Assembly (NCBI GenBank): GCA_015206945.1
Contig: JADEXV010000055.1
Coordinates: 1 to 36,572 of the forward strand
Source: Nostocales cyanobacterium LEGE 12452
GTDB taxonomy: Bacteria; Cyanobacteriota; Cyanobacteriia; Cyanobacteriales; Nostocaceae
DNA: 36,572 bases
Direction of reading: 5' to 3'
Position numbers and translations under genes: made by a program. The first letter of the stretch is position 1. Each line of letters starts with the position of its first letter. Below are positions 26,798 through 34,641 of this stretch, one piece after another. The notes below the pieces were generated by a model. That model searched no databases. It had not been told where the DNA came from and saw only the letters and a list, made by a program, of their open reading frames with translations.

Positions 26798-28069
26798 TTA
26801 AGGGAGCCATTGTAATCCCTTATCCTGTAATTTATGCTCGATTTGCTGCATTTCCTGGATAGTTTCTCCAGTAACGATCGCATAAATTTCGGTGTAGATT
26901 TTTCCGTATTTAACCCTCTCTAAAGCCGACAGAACGATTAAGTCCTTGCGATCTAGTTCTGGTTTTAAGGTGACTAAAATTGAATCTAATGTTCCTTCCA
27001 TGCGGTAGCTACTAGAATATTTAGCAACTTCCTTTCCCAGCCCCAGTAGGGTGTGACGCTGCAAGCACAACGGAGTCGATCCATTAACTCGGAAATTGGC
27101 ATCGATCGCATAGAATTGTCCGTCTCGATCTTCCAGCACATCGAACCCAATCACGCCGAAATAACCCTGTTTGTAAGCATACTGACCAATGGCGGCAATC
27201 ATTTCAAAGAACTTGCTCATGTCAGTGTTGCGGTAGTCAATCAGTCCTCCTAAATAGTTACCTTCTGGAGTGACGAGTTGGCTGGTAGTGCCGATGAGAG
27301 TTATCTCTCCCGTTTTGTTGACATAGAACTGTACGCAGTAATTCTGCACCTCATTTTTGACGAACTCTGAGACAATAATCCTATCGAGCAGCTTAATATT
27401 GAGGTATTTCCTGATTTCCTCAAAGCAGTAGTTCAGATCGTTGAGGCTTTTGATGATATAAGTGCCTTCCCCTGAGAGTCCGTGGGACGTTTTAATTAAG
27501 TAGGGAAATTGTGGTAAATGAATGTCTTCTAGATTATAAGTGTGTAAATCGTAACTCTCGTATTTTGGACATTGCACCCCCAGTTCGGCTAGGGTTACTT
27601 TGCTGAGTAAGCGGTAATGAGTGTCTGAATCAATAGCGTGTTTTTCAGGTTTTAGACGATCGAGGGGAAATAGAGTGATGAGTTTATCAAAGCGTTCGCT
27701 GTGGCTGAGATCGTCCAGATAAGTTAAGCGATCCATCATTAACCTATTGGAGTAGCTGAAGCCAAAATTCTCTTGCCAGTATGCAAGCAGCGACTTTGGC
27801 GGCGGATTAATTATAATTCCTGGAATGCGATCGCCTAACACAGCCAAAATTTTCCAAGGTTCCTTTTGGCAAATTTTGTCAAAGGAGGTTTTGGTGGCTT
27901 CACTACTGCCATCTTGAATAAAATATTTTTCCAGGTTGGGATAAGCAGCCCAACTGGCAGTTGCAGGGTAATTTAGGATAAATCCATAAGCTCCATCTGT
28001 AATATCTTGAGCAAACAGATCGGAAAGAGAACTCCCTTGAAAGTATTGAAAGTTATATTTTGAGTTCAT
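26798..28069 (-). CDS. ATP-grasp ligase of unknown specificity
   Basis: The 423-aa protein has ATP-grasp features. A nucleotide-binding Lys lies in FPYLIKTSHGLSGEGTYII (K193 and a glycine-rich lid at 196-202), followed by VSEFVK. The metal-binding stretch AIDANFRVNGST (D323, N325, R327) has Asp where many relatives have Glu. The N-terminal 150 residues form a pre-ATP-grasp-like domain without Cys pairs. Such enzymes make an acyl-phosphate and couple it to an amine, as in dipeptide or mycosporine-type natural products. It does not resemble MysC as I recall it. GGAGGG 6 bases before the ATG marks the start. The adjacent MFS gene suggests a small made-and-exported compound. Confidence 0.78.
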   Translation of the reverse strand: MNSKYNFQYFQGSSLSDLFAQDITDGAYGFILNYPATASWAAYPNLEKYFIQDGSSEATKTSFDKICQKEPWKILAVLGDRIPGIIINPPPKSLLAYWQENFGFSYSNRLMMDRLTYLDDLSHSERFDKLITLFPLDRLKPEKHAIDSDTHYRLLSKVTLAELGVQCPKYESYDLHTYNLEDIHLPQFPYLIKTSHGLSGEGTYIIKSLNDLNYCFEEIRKYLNIKLLDRIIVSEFVKNEVQNYCVQFYVNKTGEITLIGTTSQLVTPEGNYLGGLIDYRNTDMSKFFEMIAAIGQYAYKQGYFGVIGFDVLEDRDGQFYAIDANFRVNGSTPLCLQRHTLLGLGKEVAKYSSSYRMEGTLDSILVTLKPELDRKDLIVLSALERVKYGKIYTEIYAIVTGETIQEMQQIEHKLQDKGLQWLP

Positions 28070-28420
28070 TTAGCCCTCCGAGAAAATACATTTCCAAACT
28101 GTTGAGCAGATATATTTTCTGTCTGCACTCCTGCCAGCATAACCTTATCTTGGTCAAAGACAATTTCTTTAGCAATTGCAGCTAAGGCTTCAATAAATTT
28201 CAAATAAATGAATCTATCTTTTGGTTGAGTTTATTTGTAAAACTTTTGTGATTCTTTTGTTTTACAAATATTACACATTAAAGATTGCTATATTTTCTTT
28301 GCATAAATTTAATGTTTGATAATTTGCTTTTATTTATATATCTTACTTATATTTTAATTAGCTATATCAAACGAAAGAAATAAATTACGACAAGTGAGGA
28401 TATTACATCATCTCATGATG
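28070..28420. other. AT-rich upstream region of the ATP-grasp gene
   Basis: These 350 bases are strongly AT-rich and hold no credible gene on either strand. They should contain the promoter of the - strand ATP-grasp/MFS pair, but no clear -10/-35 pair, NtcA-type GTA-N8-TAC site or hairpin was found. Confidence 0.4.
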
Positions 28421-28537
28421 GCCGTTAGCGCTAGCGTCTCCAAAGAAGAAGGTTTGAGCTTTTCTTCTCTACGAGAGACTGCGCCAACTAGACACTTCTC
28501 TTCGAGAGGCTTCGCCAACGCAAACGCTAACGCAAAC
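28421..28537. repeat. Composite dispersed repeat of hairpins and hexamer tracts
   Basis: This has a GTTAGCGCTAGCGTCTC block, then TCTCTACGAGAGACT and TTCTCTTCGAGAGGC hairpins, and ends with alternating AACGCTAACGCAAACG units. It is the familiar Nostoc short-repeat style. A 60-codon open frame through it gives low-complexity FANANANAN and is not a gene. Confidence 0.65.
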
Positions 28538-28552
28538 CTGTCTTGCATTAGA

Positions 28553-28583
28553 ATGGGCATTATAATAGTATTATAATGCCCAT
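28553..28583 (-). terminator. 31-bp hairpin downstream of the tautomerase-fold gene
   Basis: ATGGGCATTATAATA and its exact reverse complement flank a single G, giving a 15-bp stem. It lies 18 bp beyond the stop of the - strand gene ending at 28602, as a terminator would. The T-tract is weak, so a dispersed hairpin repeat is the alternative. Confidence 0.55.
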
Positions 28584-28601
28584 CCTACAAGCTCCAAATA
28601 T

Positions 28602-28991
28602 TTACACTTGCACTTGGTAATTTAGGTTTAATTCATCTCCTGTTGTTCCCCGAATACCCCAGTTGTGTTTTGGGGTTTCTGTAATCGTGATTTCTATATC
28701 TATAGGTGCAATTGCAACTTGTTCAGATAAGCGGGAAAATAACAACCTAATTAATTTCTTTTTCGTTTCAATAGTGCGTCCCTCAAACATACTAATCTCA
28801 ATGATGATGTATTTCTCTGAACGTCCTAAAGGGTAGATGAAATCATCGGGTTCGAGAGGAAAGAACCGATGGGTACGCTTGTCTTGAGGATATACTAGAG
28901 CTTCAACAACACAAGAATGAATTGCGTCAGAAATGGCACTGCGAGAATGACGGATAAATGAAGCAGTGCCATAGATTTTGATTTGTACCAT
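28602..28991 (-). CDS. Tautomerase-superfamily protein lacking the N-terminal Pro
   Basis: The 129-aa product aligns by eye with the longer tautomerase family (Tautomerase_2 type). It has an N-terminal beta strand MVQIKIYG, a helix with SAISDAIHSCVVEAL (17-31), a FFPLEPDDFIYP segment (43-54), a second strand IIIEISMFEGRT and a helix of KKLIRLLFSRL. Tautomerases use Pro1, exposed after Met removal, as the catalytic base; here residue 2 is Val. The protein may therefore be non-catalytic or use another chemistry. It starts only 9 bp after the stop of the McdB-like gene, so it is probably the third gene of the ParA-led operon. Confidence 0.7.
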   Translation of the reverse strand: MVQIKIYGTASFIRHSRSAISDAIHSCVVEALVYPQDKRTHRFFPLEPDDFIYPLGRSEKYIIIEISMFEGRTIETKKKLIRLLFSRLSEQVAIAPIDIEITITETPKHNWGIRGTTGDELNLNYQVQV

Positions 28992-29000
28992 TAACTAACT

Positions 29001-29642
29001 CTAGTCAAGTAACCACATCTCATTAGAACTATCGGGATACTCATTCGGCTGATTTTGAGGTTGATTTTGAGCTAGTGTTTCCGATGAACGATGTGATTTT
29101 TTGTAGTTAAGTGGATTGTAATGGTCTTTTACTGGTCTGATCGCGCTAGTTTCTTTGACAACTAGTTTAGATTTCTCTTCTACTTTTTGTTCTACTTTTT
29201 GCTCTGCTTTTTGTTTTAAAGAATTAATTTCTTCTATAAGCAGGGAATTTGCTTCTGCAAGTTGCAGCGCTGTTTTTTTGGTTTCATCAAGTTCTTTGCT
29301 TAGTTGTTCTAGTAATGATTTTTGTTCTGATACAAATGTTTTTTGTTTAGATAATTTTGATTGCAAATCAGCAACTTCTTGTCCAAGAGATGCTTCTTTT
29401 TTGTGGCTTGTTTCTAGATTACTTGTCAACTCTTTGACAGTTGCTTCTAAATCAGCCTTAGTAGGACTTGTGCGCTTAGTAGAAGTTGGCTCAAGTGGTT
29501 GTCCTAAAGATTCCTCATCATCTGAAGCTTGTTCTTCGACAATTTTTTCTGCTGTAACTTCGATCGCAGATTCACCTTCTGGGGGTGTAAATTTTTGCGC
29601 CTCTTCTTGTAGTAAGTCCGAGAGACTTTGTTTCCTAGCCAT
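29001..29642 (-). CDS. mcdB: Small acidic coiled-coil protein, candidate McdB-type ParA partner
   Basis: The start at 29642 (213 aa) is chosen because GGAGAA lies about 8 bases upstream and it begins just after the ParA stop. An in-frame ATG at 29657 would add five residues and overlap that gene. The product has a charged N-terminus (RKQSLSDLLQEEAQKF), a disordered acidic stretch, a central Gln/Lys/Glu coiled coil (about 70-155) and a polar Asn/Gln-rich tail ending in MWLLD. McdB proteins that position carboxysomes are recalled to share this three-part layout and a nearly terminal Trp. Adjacency to a ParA with the signature lysine fits the type-2 McdAB class. It is assigned by architecture, not by alignment. 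Confidence 0.62.
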   Translation of the reverse strand: MARKQSLSDLLQEEAQKFTPPEGESAIEVTAEKIVEEQASDDEESLGQPLEPTSTKRTSPTKADLEATVKELTSNLETSHKKEASLGQEVADLQSKLSKQKTFVSEQKSLLEQLSKELDETKKTALQLAEANSLLIEEINSLKQKAEQKVEQKVEEKSKLVVKETSAIRPVKDHYNPLNYKKSHRSSETLAQNQPQNQPNEYPDSSNEMWLLD

Positions 29643-29644
29643 TC

Positions 29645-30277
29645 TTATTTTCTCCAATCACGCTGTAATTCATCAGCTGCACGGCGGTAGTCTAATTCCG
29701 CCTCCCGTGCATTTCCTCCTCGCCATTGAGTAATCGCTACACCTTCCAGTGCTGCTCGTTCATGAGCTTTATAGGCACGGATGAAGGTATTACAAGTAGG
29801 AATACCTAAGCGAGTCAGAGTGTTTTTTGCTTCTTGTGCTTCCCCCAAACTGCGGGTATCGACTTTGGTGAGCAATACCCGATGGGGAGTTCCCACAGGG
29901 ATGACGGCTTCCTTGACTGTTTCCACGAGGATTGCTAAATCCATTGCAGATGGGGGTGTTGGCAAAACTAGATAATCTGCGATCGCAACTACCGCCACTA
30001 ATGCTTCAGAGCGCAGGGCGGGAGGTGTATCCACCACTACTAAATCGTAACCTGTTATCTTTGCTAAATCACTTAAAAGTGCGGGATCGGTTTCTTGAGA
30101 TAAATCAAATCCCATTCCCTGCTGACTGCGCCCAAACCACCAACTGGCAGAACCTTGAATATCTGCATCAATCAGCAGCACCTTTTTTTTCTTCGCAAAG
30201 TTTGCAGCCAGATTGACTGCGGTAGTCGTTTTACCGACTCCTCCTTTACCGTTGAGAATAGCGATGATTTTTGGCAC
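29645..30277 (-). CDS. mcdA: ParA/MinD-type ATPase, candidate McdA (carboxysome positioning)
   Basis: The 210-aa protein is a short ParA ATPase without an N-terminal DNA-binding helix-turn-helix. The deviant Walker [10 protein letters not shown] (10-18) includes the signature lysine K11, then [14 protein letters not shown] (34-47) and Walker B VVVDTPPA (80-87). Proteins of this kind form ATP-dependent gradients on the nucleoid and move cargo. The next gene encodes a small coiled-coil partner with a near-terminal Trp, the layout of the McdA/McdB carboxysome system. Alternatives are an orphan ParA for another cargo or an integrated plasmid partition gene, but no parS-like repeats or plasmid replication genes are nearby. 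Confidence 0.75.
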   Translation of the reverse strand: MPKIIAILNGKGGVGKTTTAVNLAANFAKKKKVLLIDADIQGSASWWFGRSQQGMGFDLSQETDPALLSDLAKITGYDLVVVDTPPALRSEALVAVVAIADYLVLPTPPSAMDLAILVETVKEAVIPVGTPHRVLLTKVDTRSLGEAQEAKNTLTRLGIPTCNTFIRAYKAHERAALEGVAITQWRGGNAREAELDYRRAADELQRDWRK

Positions 30278-30327
30278 TGCTTACTTCCGATGCTGCCTTT
30301 TGTTAGCGGTAGCGGGGCGTTTAGCCC

Positions 30328-30363
30328 GTGCTGAGTTAGGAGTGCTGAGTGCTGAGTTAGGAG
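30328..30363. repeat. Short tandem repeat upstream of ParA and P450 genes
   Basis: Units of GTGCTGAGTTAGGA and GTGCTGA follow one another, resembling the tandem heptamer-type repeats of filamentous cyanobacteria. It lies in the 175-bp region between the divergent ParA and P450 genes, which must also hold their promoters. No promoter motif is evident. Confidence 0.55.
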
Positions 30364-30536
30364 AGATGCGATTAATCGCGTCTGTACAAGAGTTATTATT
30401 ATCCTCTTTGTCTTCTTTTCAGTTCTCAGTTTCCAGTCCCTAGTCCCCAATCATGAATATACCGCTTTCTGTAACCCTAAATAACATGAAAACTCGTAAC
30501 AATAAAATTCAGAAGCCATCAACTCCACAAAATTCT

Positions 30537-31787
30537 ATGACAACTACTTACAATTTGCCTGATGGGCCTCAAATGCCGCGCTGGCTGAGGATGATCAAGT
30601 TTATTACTCAGCCAGTGAAATATATGGATGATTTTGCCCAAATCTACGGTGACACTTTCACGATCAGGAGTAGTAGTTCTGATAACCATCTTGTGTATTT
30701 TAGTCAACCCCAAGCACTTGAGCAGATTTTTACTGCTGATTCCAGCCATTTTGAGGTTGGGAGAGGGAATACAGGACTAAGATTTTTACTTGGCGATCGC
30801 TCCTTAATGTTAGCGGATGGCGATCGCCACCAGCGGCAACGGCAACTATTAGCTCCTCCGTTTCATGGCGAAAGGATGCGGGCTTACGGCGAGGAAATTC
30901 GGGAAATAACCCGACTGGTGACTAATGAATGGCAAATTGGTAAACCTTTTAAGATCCGTGAGTCGATGCAAGAAATCACCTTGCGTGTTATTCTCCGGGT
31001 TGTATTTGGTTTGACTGATGGAGAACTGTTTGAGGAACTGAGGCGATCGCTAAGTGATTTATTAGACTTCATCACTTCGCCCATAATGTCCAGCGCCTTC
31101 TTTTTCCAGTTCATGCAAAAAGATTTCGGTGCGTGGAGTCCGTGGGGTTGGGTTCTGCAACAACGGCAAAAAATCGATCGACTGATTTATGCTTTGCTTC
31201 GAGAACGTCGGGCTGAATCTGAGCAAAATCGCCAAGATATCCTAAGTTTGATGATGGCGGCTCGTTACGACGATGGTCAAGGGATGTCAGATGAAGAATT
31301 ACACGACGAGTTAATGACGCTGCTAGTTGCGGGACATGAAACTACCGCCTCGGCATTGACATGGGCTTTTTACTGGATTGATCGTTTACCAGAGGTGCGT
31401 GAGAAGTTATTACAGGAACTCAACACCATTGGAGTTAACGCTGATTTGAGTAGTGTAGCTAAATTGCCCTATTTGACAGCAGTTTACCAAGAGACATTGC
31501 GACTTTACCCAATTGTCATGACTGCTTTCCCGCGGATTGTGAAAACCCCAATTACGATTATGGGCTACGAACTGCGAGAGGGAACAGCAATAGCCCCTAG
31601 CATTTATTTAGCGCATCATCGGGAAGAAGTTTACCCACAATCCAAGCAGTTTAAACCAGAACGCTTTCTAGAAAGACAATATTCACTTTATGAATATTTG
31701 CCCTTTGGCGGCGGCAATCGTCGCTGTATTGGAATGGCATTTGCCCAGTATGAAATGAAAATTGTCTTGGCAACTGTTTTGTCATAA
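30537..31787 (+). CDS. CYP110-like cytochrome P450, cut short by an in-frame TAA
   Basis: The frame opens at 30453, but the CYP110-style N-terminus (NLPDGPQMPRWLRM) begins right after the ATG at 30537, which is used here (416 aa). Counted from 30453, the I-helix AGHETT is at 293-298, ExxR is QETLR (E347, R350), and the haem-binding FGGGNRRCIG has C425. So the catalytic core is complete. TAA at 31785-31787 follows LATVLS. The same frame then reads on for 43 codons with typical P450 C-terminal sequence. The lost part includes the last beta-sheet and the SRS6 region, so the product is probably impaired. The cyanobacterial CYP110 family oxidises fatty acids or terpenoids. Confidence 0.82.
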   Translation: MTTTYNLPDGPQMPRWLRMIKFITQPVKYMDDFAQIYGDTFTIRSSSSDNHLVYFSQPQALEQIFTADSSHFEVGRGNTGLRFLLGDRSLMLADGDRHQRQRQLLAPPFHGERMRAYGEEIREITRLVTNEWQIGKPFKIRESMQEITLRVILRVVFGLTDGELFEELRRSLSDLLDFITSPIMSSAFFFQFMQKDFGAWSPWGWVLQQRQKIDRLIYALLRERRAESEQNRQDILSLMMAARYDDGQGMSDEELHDELMTLLVAGHETTASALTWAFYWIDRLPEVREKLLQELNTIGVNADLSSVAKLPYLTAVYQETLRLYPIVMTAFPRIVKTPITIMGYELREGTAIAPSIYLAHHREEVYPQSKQFKPERFLERQYSLYEYLPFGGGNRRCIGMAFAQYEMKIVLATVLS

Positions 31788-31919
31788 TTTCAAGTTTCGC
31801 TAGTGAATAAACGTCCCGTGCGTCCTGTGCGCCGTGGGTTAACTTTAGCCGCACCAGCCGGAATGAGGATGGTTGCAACACCTCAAGTTAAGCGTGCAAA
31901 TACACCAGCGCTAGTTTAG
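31788..31919 (+). pseudogene. Cut-off 3' end of the P450 gene
   Basis: It stays in the same frame as the P450 and starts right after the TAA. The 43 codons begin FQVSLVNKRPVRPVRRGLTL and continue APAGMRMV, which is the expected C-terminus of a CYP110-type P450. It ends at TAG 31917-31919. One codon change, for example TAA from CAA, AAA, GAA or TAT, would restore a continuous 459-aa protein from ATG 30537. A sequencing or assembly error is also possible. Confidence 0.8.
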
Positions 31920-31923
31920 GTAA

Positions 31924-31953
31924 GTAGGGTGGGGATTAAAATGCCCACCCTAC
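31924..31953. terminator. 10-bp stem hairpin after the P450 gene
   Basis: GTAGGGTGGG and CCCACCCTAC form a perfect stem around a 10-base loop. It follows the last P450 stop and precedes the next start by 15 bp. No T-tract is present, so it could equally be a dispersed hairpin repeat. Confidence 0.5.
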
Positions 31954-31968
31954 TATAGGGTAATAACT

Positions 31969-32298
31969 ATGACAAAACTTGAATTACAAAATCATCAAGT
32001 TTGGCGAGATTTAAGTGAAATATTAGAAAATTTAGATGCTAATAATCTTGTTAAAAAACATCTAGAACAATGTGATTATAAAATATGCGGCTATTGGGAT
32101 GAACAAGATAAATATTATGAAACAATTACTTTGCCTTGTCTCCTAGAAGCCGAATTAGTTAGTAACTCTATTGGCGTTACCTACAAAGAACGTTTTTTAC
32201 AACTAAAGTTTTTCCTGATAGCTTCTGCTGTTGATGGCACTCACAAACTAGGTGAGTTGGTTCTTATTTACAATGAAAATTTAGAGTTTGTTTATTGA
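31969..32298 (+). CDS. Small hypothetical protein with a probable 3' frameshift
   Basis: This 109-aa product has no family I recognise. It is acidic, cytosolic and without membrane segments. It contains YKICGYWDEQDKYYET in the first half and GELVLIYNENLEFVY at the end. In the +1 frame from 32291 the sequence continues FIDENWLLDIDSPMLEIQF to a stop at 32348-32350. That reads as a natural extension of NENLEF. A one-base insertion near 32287-32293 would explain it, and the intact protein would be about 127 aa. The gene sits alone between the P450 and the HEAT-repeat gene. An IS or toxin-antitoxin role is not supported. Confidence 0.55.
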   Translation: MTKLELQNHQVWRDLSEILENLDANNLVKKHLEQCDYKICGYWDEQDKYYETITLPCLLEAELVSNSIGVTYKERFLQLKFFLIASAVDGTHKLGELVLIYNENLEFVY

Positions 32299-32464
32299 TG
32301 AAAATTGGCTTTTAGATATCGATTCTCCAATGCTTGAGATACAATTCTGAGGTCCAGCAAAATTTATAAATCCTCATCGCGTCCAGACTTGACAAAAAGC
32401 CAACTGATGTAGCAAGATGCATTTAAGTCCCTTTCGTCCCACATCTCGCAGTGGGTAGGAGGCA

Positions 32465-34108
32465 ATGCATGATTGGCAGTATTTCTTTAACCACGATCGC
32501 AGCAATTTAAATCAAGGCACTTACCGCATCTTTGAGCCGGAGTGGAAAGCAGAGATTCTCCACTGGTTCAGCCAAAAAGATGTAGATAAGCAGCAGAAAG
32601 AAGATTTTATCCAAGCTTTAATAGATTTTGATGACGGTTGCGGCGATTTTTATCGGTATCGCGCCTATTTTTTGGCGGCTGAGGCTTTATCCCAGTTCCC
32701 AGAATGTAGTTTGGGTGATGCAATTGTAGAACAACTGCTCAAATGGAGTCATGCCTATTTTCGGCAAGATAAAAGCGATTGGCAGATACTACCAAAACCA
32801 TTGGTGCAGACAGCTAGAAAAACCCTGGAATTAACCGACAGAAAACGGGTAATTGCTGCTTTTGTGCATTTGGTTCATACTACAGAAAGTCGTTCAATTC
32901 TCCGAGTTGCAGCCGAGAAATTAGGAACACTCGATCCGGGTAATAAAAGTGCGATCGCAGCTTTATTGCTGTTAATCAAGCAAGCTAAATTTATCCATTG
33001 GAGTGAAATTTATAGCTTGGGGCAAATTGGCTACAACAATGAAACTGTAATCAGTACTTTAGTCCAATTTATCAAGATGAAGCCTGATGAAATTACAAAT
33101 TCCTGGTTGCTTTTAAAAGACATATATCAAGGTGCGATTATAGCTTTAGGAAAGATAGCTTATGGCAATCAAATTGCGATCGCTACCCTGATTGATTTCA
33201 TACAAAAATACAAAGATCGCGTGATTTGTTCAGATGCAGCTAAGGCTTTGTGGGATATCGATCCAGGCAATGCAATAGCGTTAAATACTTTAGTCCAGAT
33301 TCTCGAAACTACCAAGAATACATCTTGGCTCGATATCTCTGTCACATATCTGATGGCAATTGACCCAGGTAACAAAGCTGTAATTACTATTTTAACTGAG
33401 AGAATGAAAATCGCTCAGAATGAATTTTTCCGTTGTAACGCTGCTTTATGTCTAGGAAAATTCGATTCAGGTAATAGAGTAGCAATTACCACTTTATCCA
33501 AAATACTTGAAACTGCTGAGGATAAATGGGTGTATTTCTATGTAGCAGATATGCTAGCACCAACTAATGACTATCACCAGCAAATAATTAAAGCCATGTG
33601 GAAAATGGTTAATTTAAAAAATGAGCGTACATCTCTAAGTGCGCTCTTTATCTTGCTGGAAATAGACTCCAATAATCAACAGGCGTTTGATACTCTAATT
33701 CGGCTATTGAACACTACAAAGCATGAATCAATTTTGACAAGTGCTGCTTATAGTTTACAACAATTTAGCCTAAGTAGAAAATTAGAAGCAGAGAAGCTAA
33801 ATGAACTAATCGCCGTCTTTATCAGATTCATTCAAACCCATCATTATCTTGAAGTTGAAGAAGATGAAAATGAAGATTTATTTCCATTGGAGCGGCTATC
33901 CTATGAATCTTGTCTTTTAGATATAGCTGATAATTTGATAAGCATCATCCAAAGCGAACATTTCCCACAAGTAGTCATCAGCCTAAAAGATTATCTGAGT
34001 GAACAGTTCTACAAAAACAATTCATATCGCTATGAAGCTGTGTTTAACATTATTTGGCATTGTGCCGAAAATCTAACTTACCCAGACTTCCACAAAGCAA
34101 TCAACTAA
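32465..34108 (+). CDS. HEAT-repeat protein
   Basis: The 547-aa protein consists mostly of degenerate helical repeats with the unit L..iDpgN..AI.tL..ll. They can be seen near residues 157-171, 190-204, 233-247, 267-280, 301-314, 335-349 and 402-416, a period of roughly 33-45 (one unit lost between the last two). This is the HEAT/armadillo-like solenoid seen in many Nostoc proteins, usually a protein-binding scaffold; no catalytic domain is attached. An AGGAGG at 32457-32462 is only two bases from the ATG, a poor spacing. A TAG in frame just upstream rules out a longer protein. The partner is unknown, and no neighbour suggests one. Confidence 0.75.
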   Translation: MHDWQYFFNHDRSNLNQGTYRIFEPEWKAEILHWFSQKDVDKQQKEDFIQALIDFDDGCGDFYRYRAYFLAAEALSQFPECSLGDAIVEQLLKWSHAYFRQDKSDWQILPKPLVQTARKTLELTDRKRVIAAFVHLVHTTESRSILRVAAEKLGTLDPGNKSAIAALLLLIKQAKFIHWSEIYSLGQIGYNNETVISTLVQFIKMKPDEITNSWLLLKDIYQGAIIALGKIAYGNQIAIATLIDFIQKYKDRVICSDAAKALWDIDPGNAIALNTLVQILETTKNTSWLDISVTYLMAIDPGNKAVITILTERMKIAQNEFFRCNAALCLGKFDSGNRVAITTLSKILETAEDKWVYFYVADMLAPTNDYHQQIIKAMWKMVNLKNERTSLSALFILLEIDSNNQQAFDTLIRLLNTTKHESILTSAAYSLQQFSLSRKLEAEKLNELIAVFIRFIQTHHYLEVEEDENEDLFPLERLSYESCLLDIADNLISIIQSEHFPQVVISLKDYLSEQFYKNNSYRYEAVFNIIWHCAENLTYPDFHKAIN

Positions 34109-34115
34109 ACAACAA

Positions 34116-34174
34116 GCGCAGAGTTATTTCTCTTCCTCCGCGTACCTCTGCGCTTCCCTCCGCGCCCCTCTGCG
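34116..34174. repeat. CTCTGCG-type dispersed repeat
   Basis: It holds several copies of CTCTGCG and CTCCGCG separated by T/C-rich links. It lies between the stops of the HEAT-repeat gene (+) and the 142-aa gene (-). This sequence style is common in Nostocales intergenic DNA. No hairpin terminator is clear here. Confidence 0.5.
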
Positions 34175-34603
34175 TTAAAAAACAATTTCCCCCCTCATCC
34201 TCTCCTCCAACACATCCAACAACCCATCCACATCCTTTCCAACTTCCTCAAAACAAATCGGTGGTGCTGGTTCCGGTGCAAACTGAATTAACTTAATTTC
34301 CCCCTTCCCAATCCCAATCATCACAACCTCCACTTCCGGTTTATGATTCTCAACAATTCCCAAAATTTCCTGAAGTCGATTCTCAACTCTAATATTTAAA
34401 TTCTCAATCTGTTCTTTCGGACAATAAACAAAATGCGGCGTTGGTTGCAAATCAATACCAACAGTACCTTGACTGTCACCATTTGCTAACCACAATCCCC
34501 AAAACAGCGCCGCCAATTCTTGCTGATTTGCTTTGACAAACTTATCCAACTGGCGACGCCACTTAGTATCACCTGATTCTGGCTGACTATTACCAAAAAA
34601 CAT
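34175..34603 (-). CDS. Conserved-looking cyanobacterial protein, possibly CcmS-like
   Basis: The 142-aa soluble protein has WRRQLDKFVKANQQELAAL near the start, an LQPTPHFVYCPKEQIE segment, then VVMIGIGKGEIKLIQF and APPICFEEVGKDVDGLLDVL toward the end. This is an alpha/beta pattern I associate with a cyanobacteria-specific family. RefSeq may call such proteins the carboxysome assembly factor CcmS, but that is a recollection at low confidence. It starts 38 bp after the stop of the ABC exporter gene and is probably co-transcribed with it. No clear ribosome site precedes the ATG. If CcmS is right, it would lie 5 kb from the McdAB-like pair. Confidence 0.55.
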   Translation of the reverse strand: MFFGNSQPESGDTKWRRQLDKFVKANQQELAALFWGLWLANGDSQGTVGIDLQPTPHFVYCPKEQIENLNIRVENRLQEILGIVENHKPEVEVVMIGIGKGEIKLIQFAPEPAPPICFEEVGKDVDGLLDVLEERMRGEIVF

Positions 34604-34641
34604 AAATAATTCGTAATGAAGACACAGACAATAGGCGAAAC

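Noticed and set aside
28421..28537. Possible CRISPR array because of repeated AACGC units
   Set aside because: The units are too short and have no regular spacers; it is a composite short repeat.
28394..28576. 60-codon open frame
   Set aside because: It runs through a dispersed repeat and gives low-complexity FANANANAN sequence with no ribosome site.
29155..29733. 192-codon open frame on the + strand
   Set aside because: It is antisense to the coiled-coil gene, and its Ser/Cys-rich content reflects the reversed Lys/Glu codons of that gene.
31969..32298. XisI/XisH-type or toxin-antitoxin gene
   Set aside because: Its sequence does not resemble XisI as recalled, and no partner gene is adjacent.
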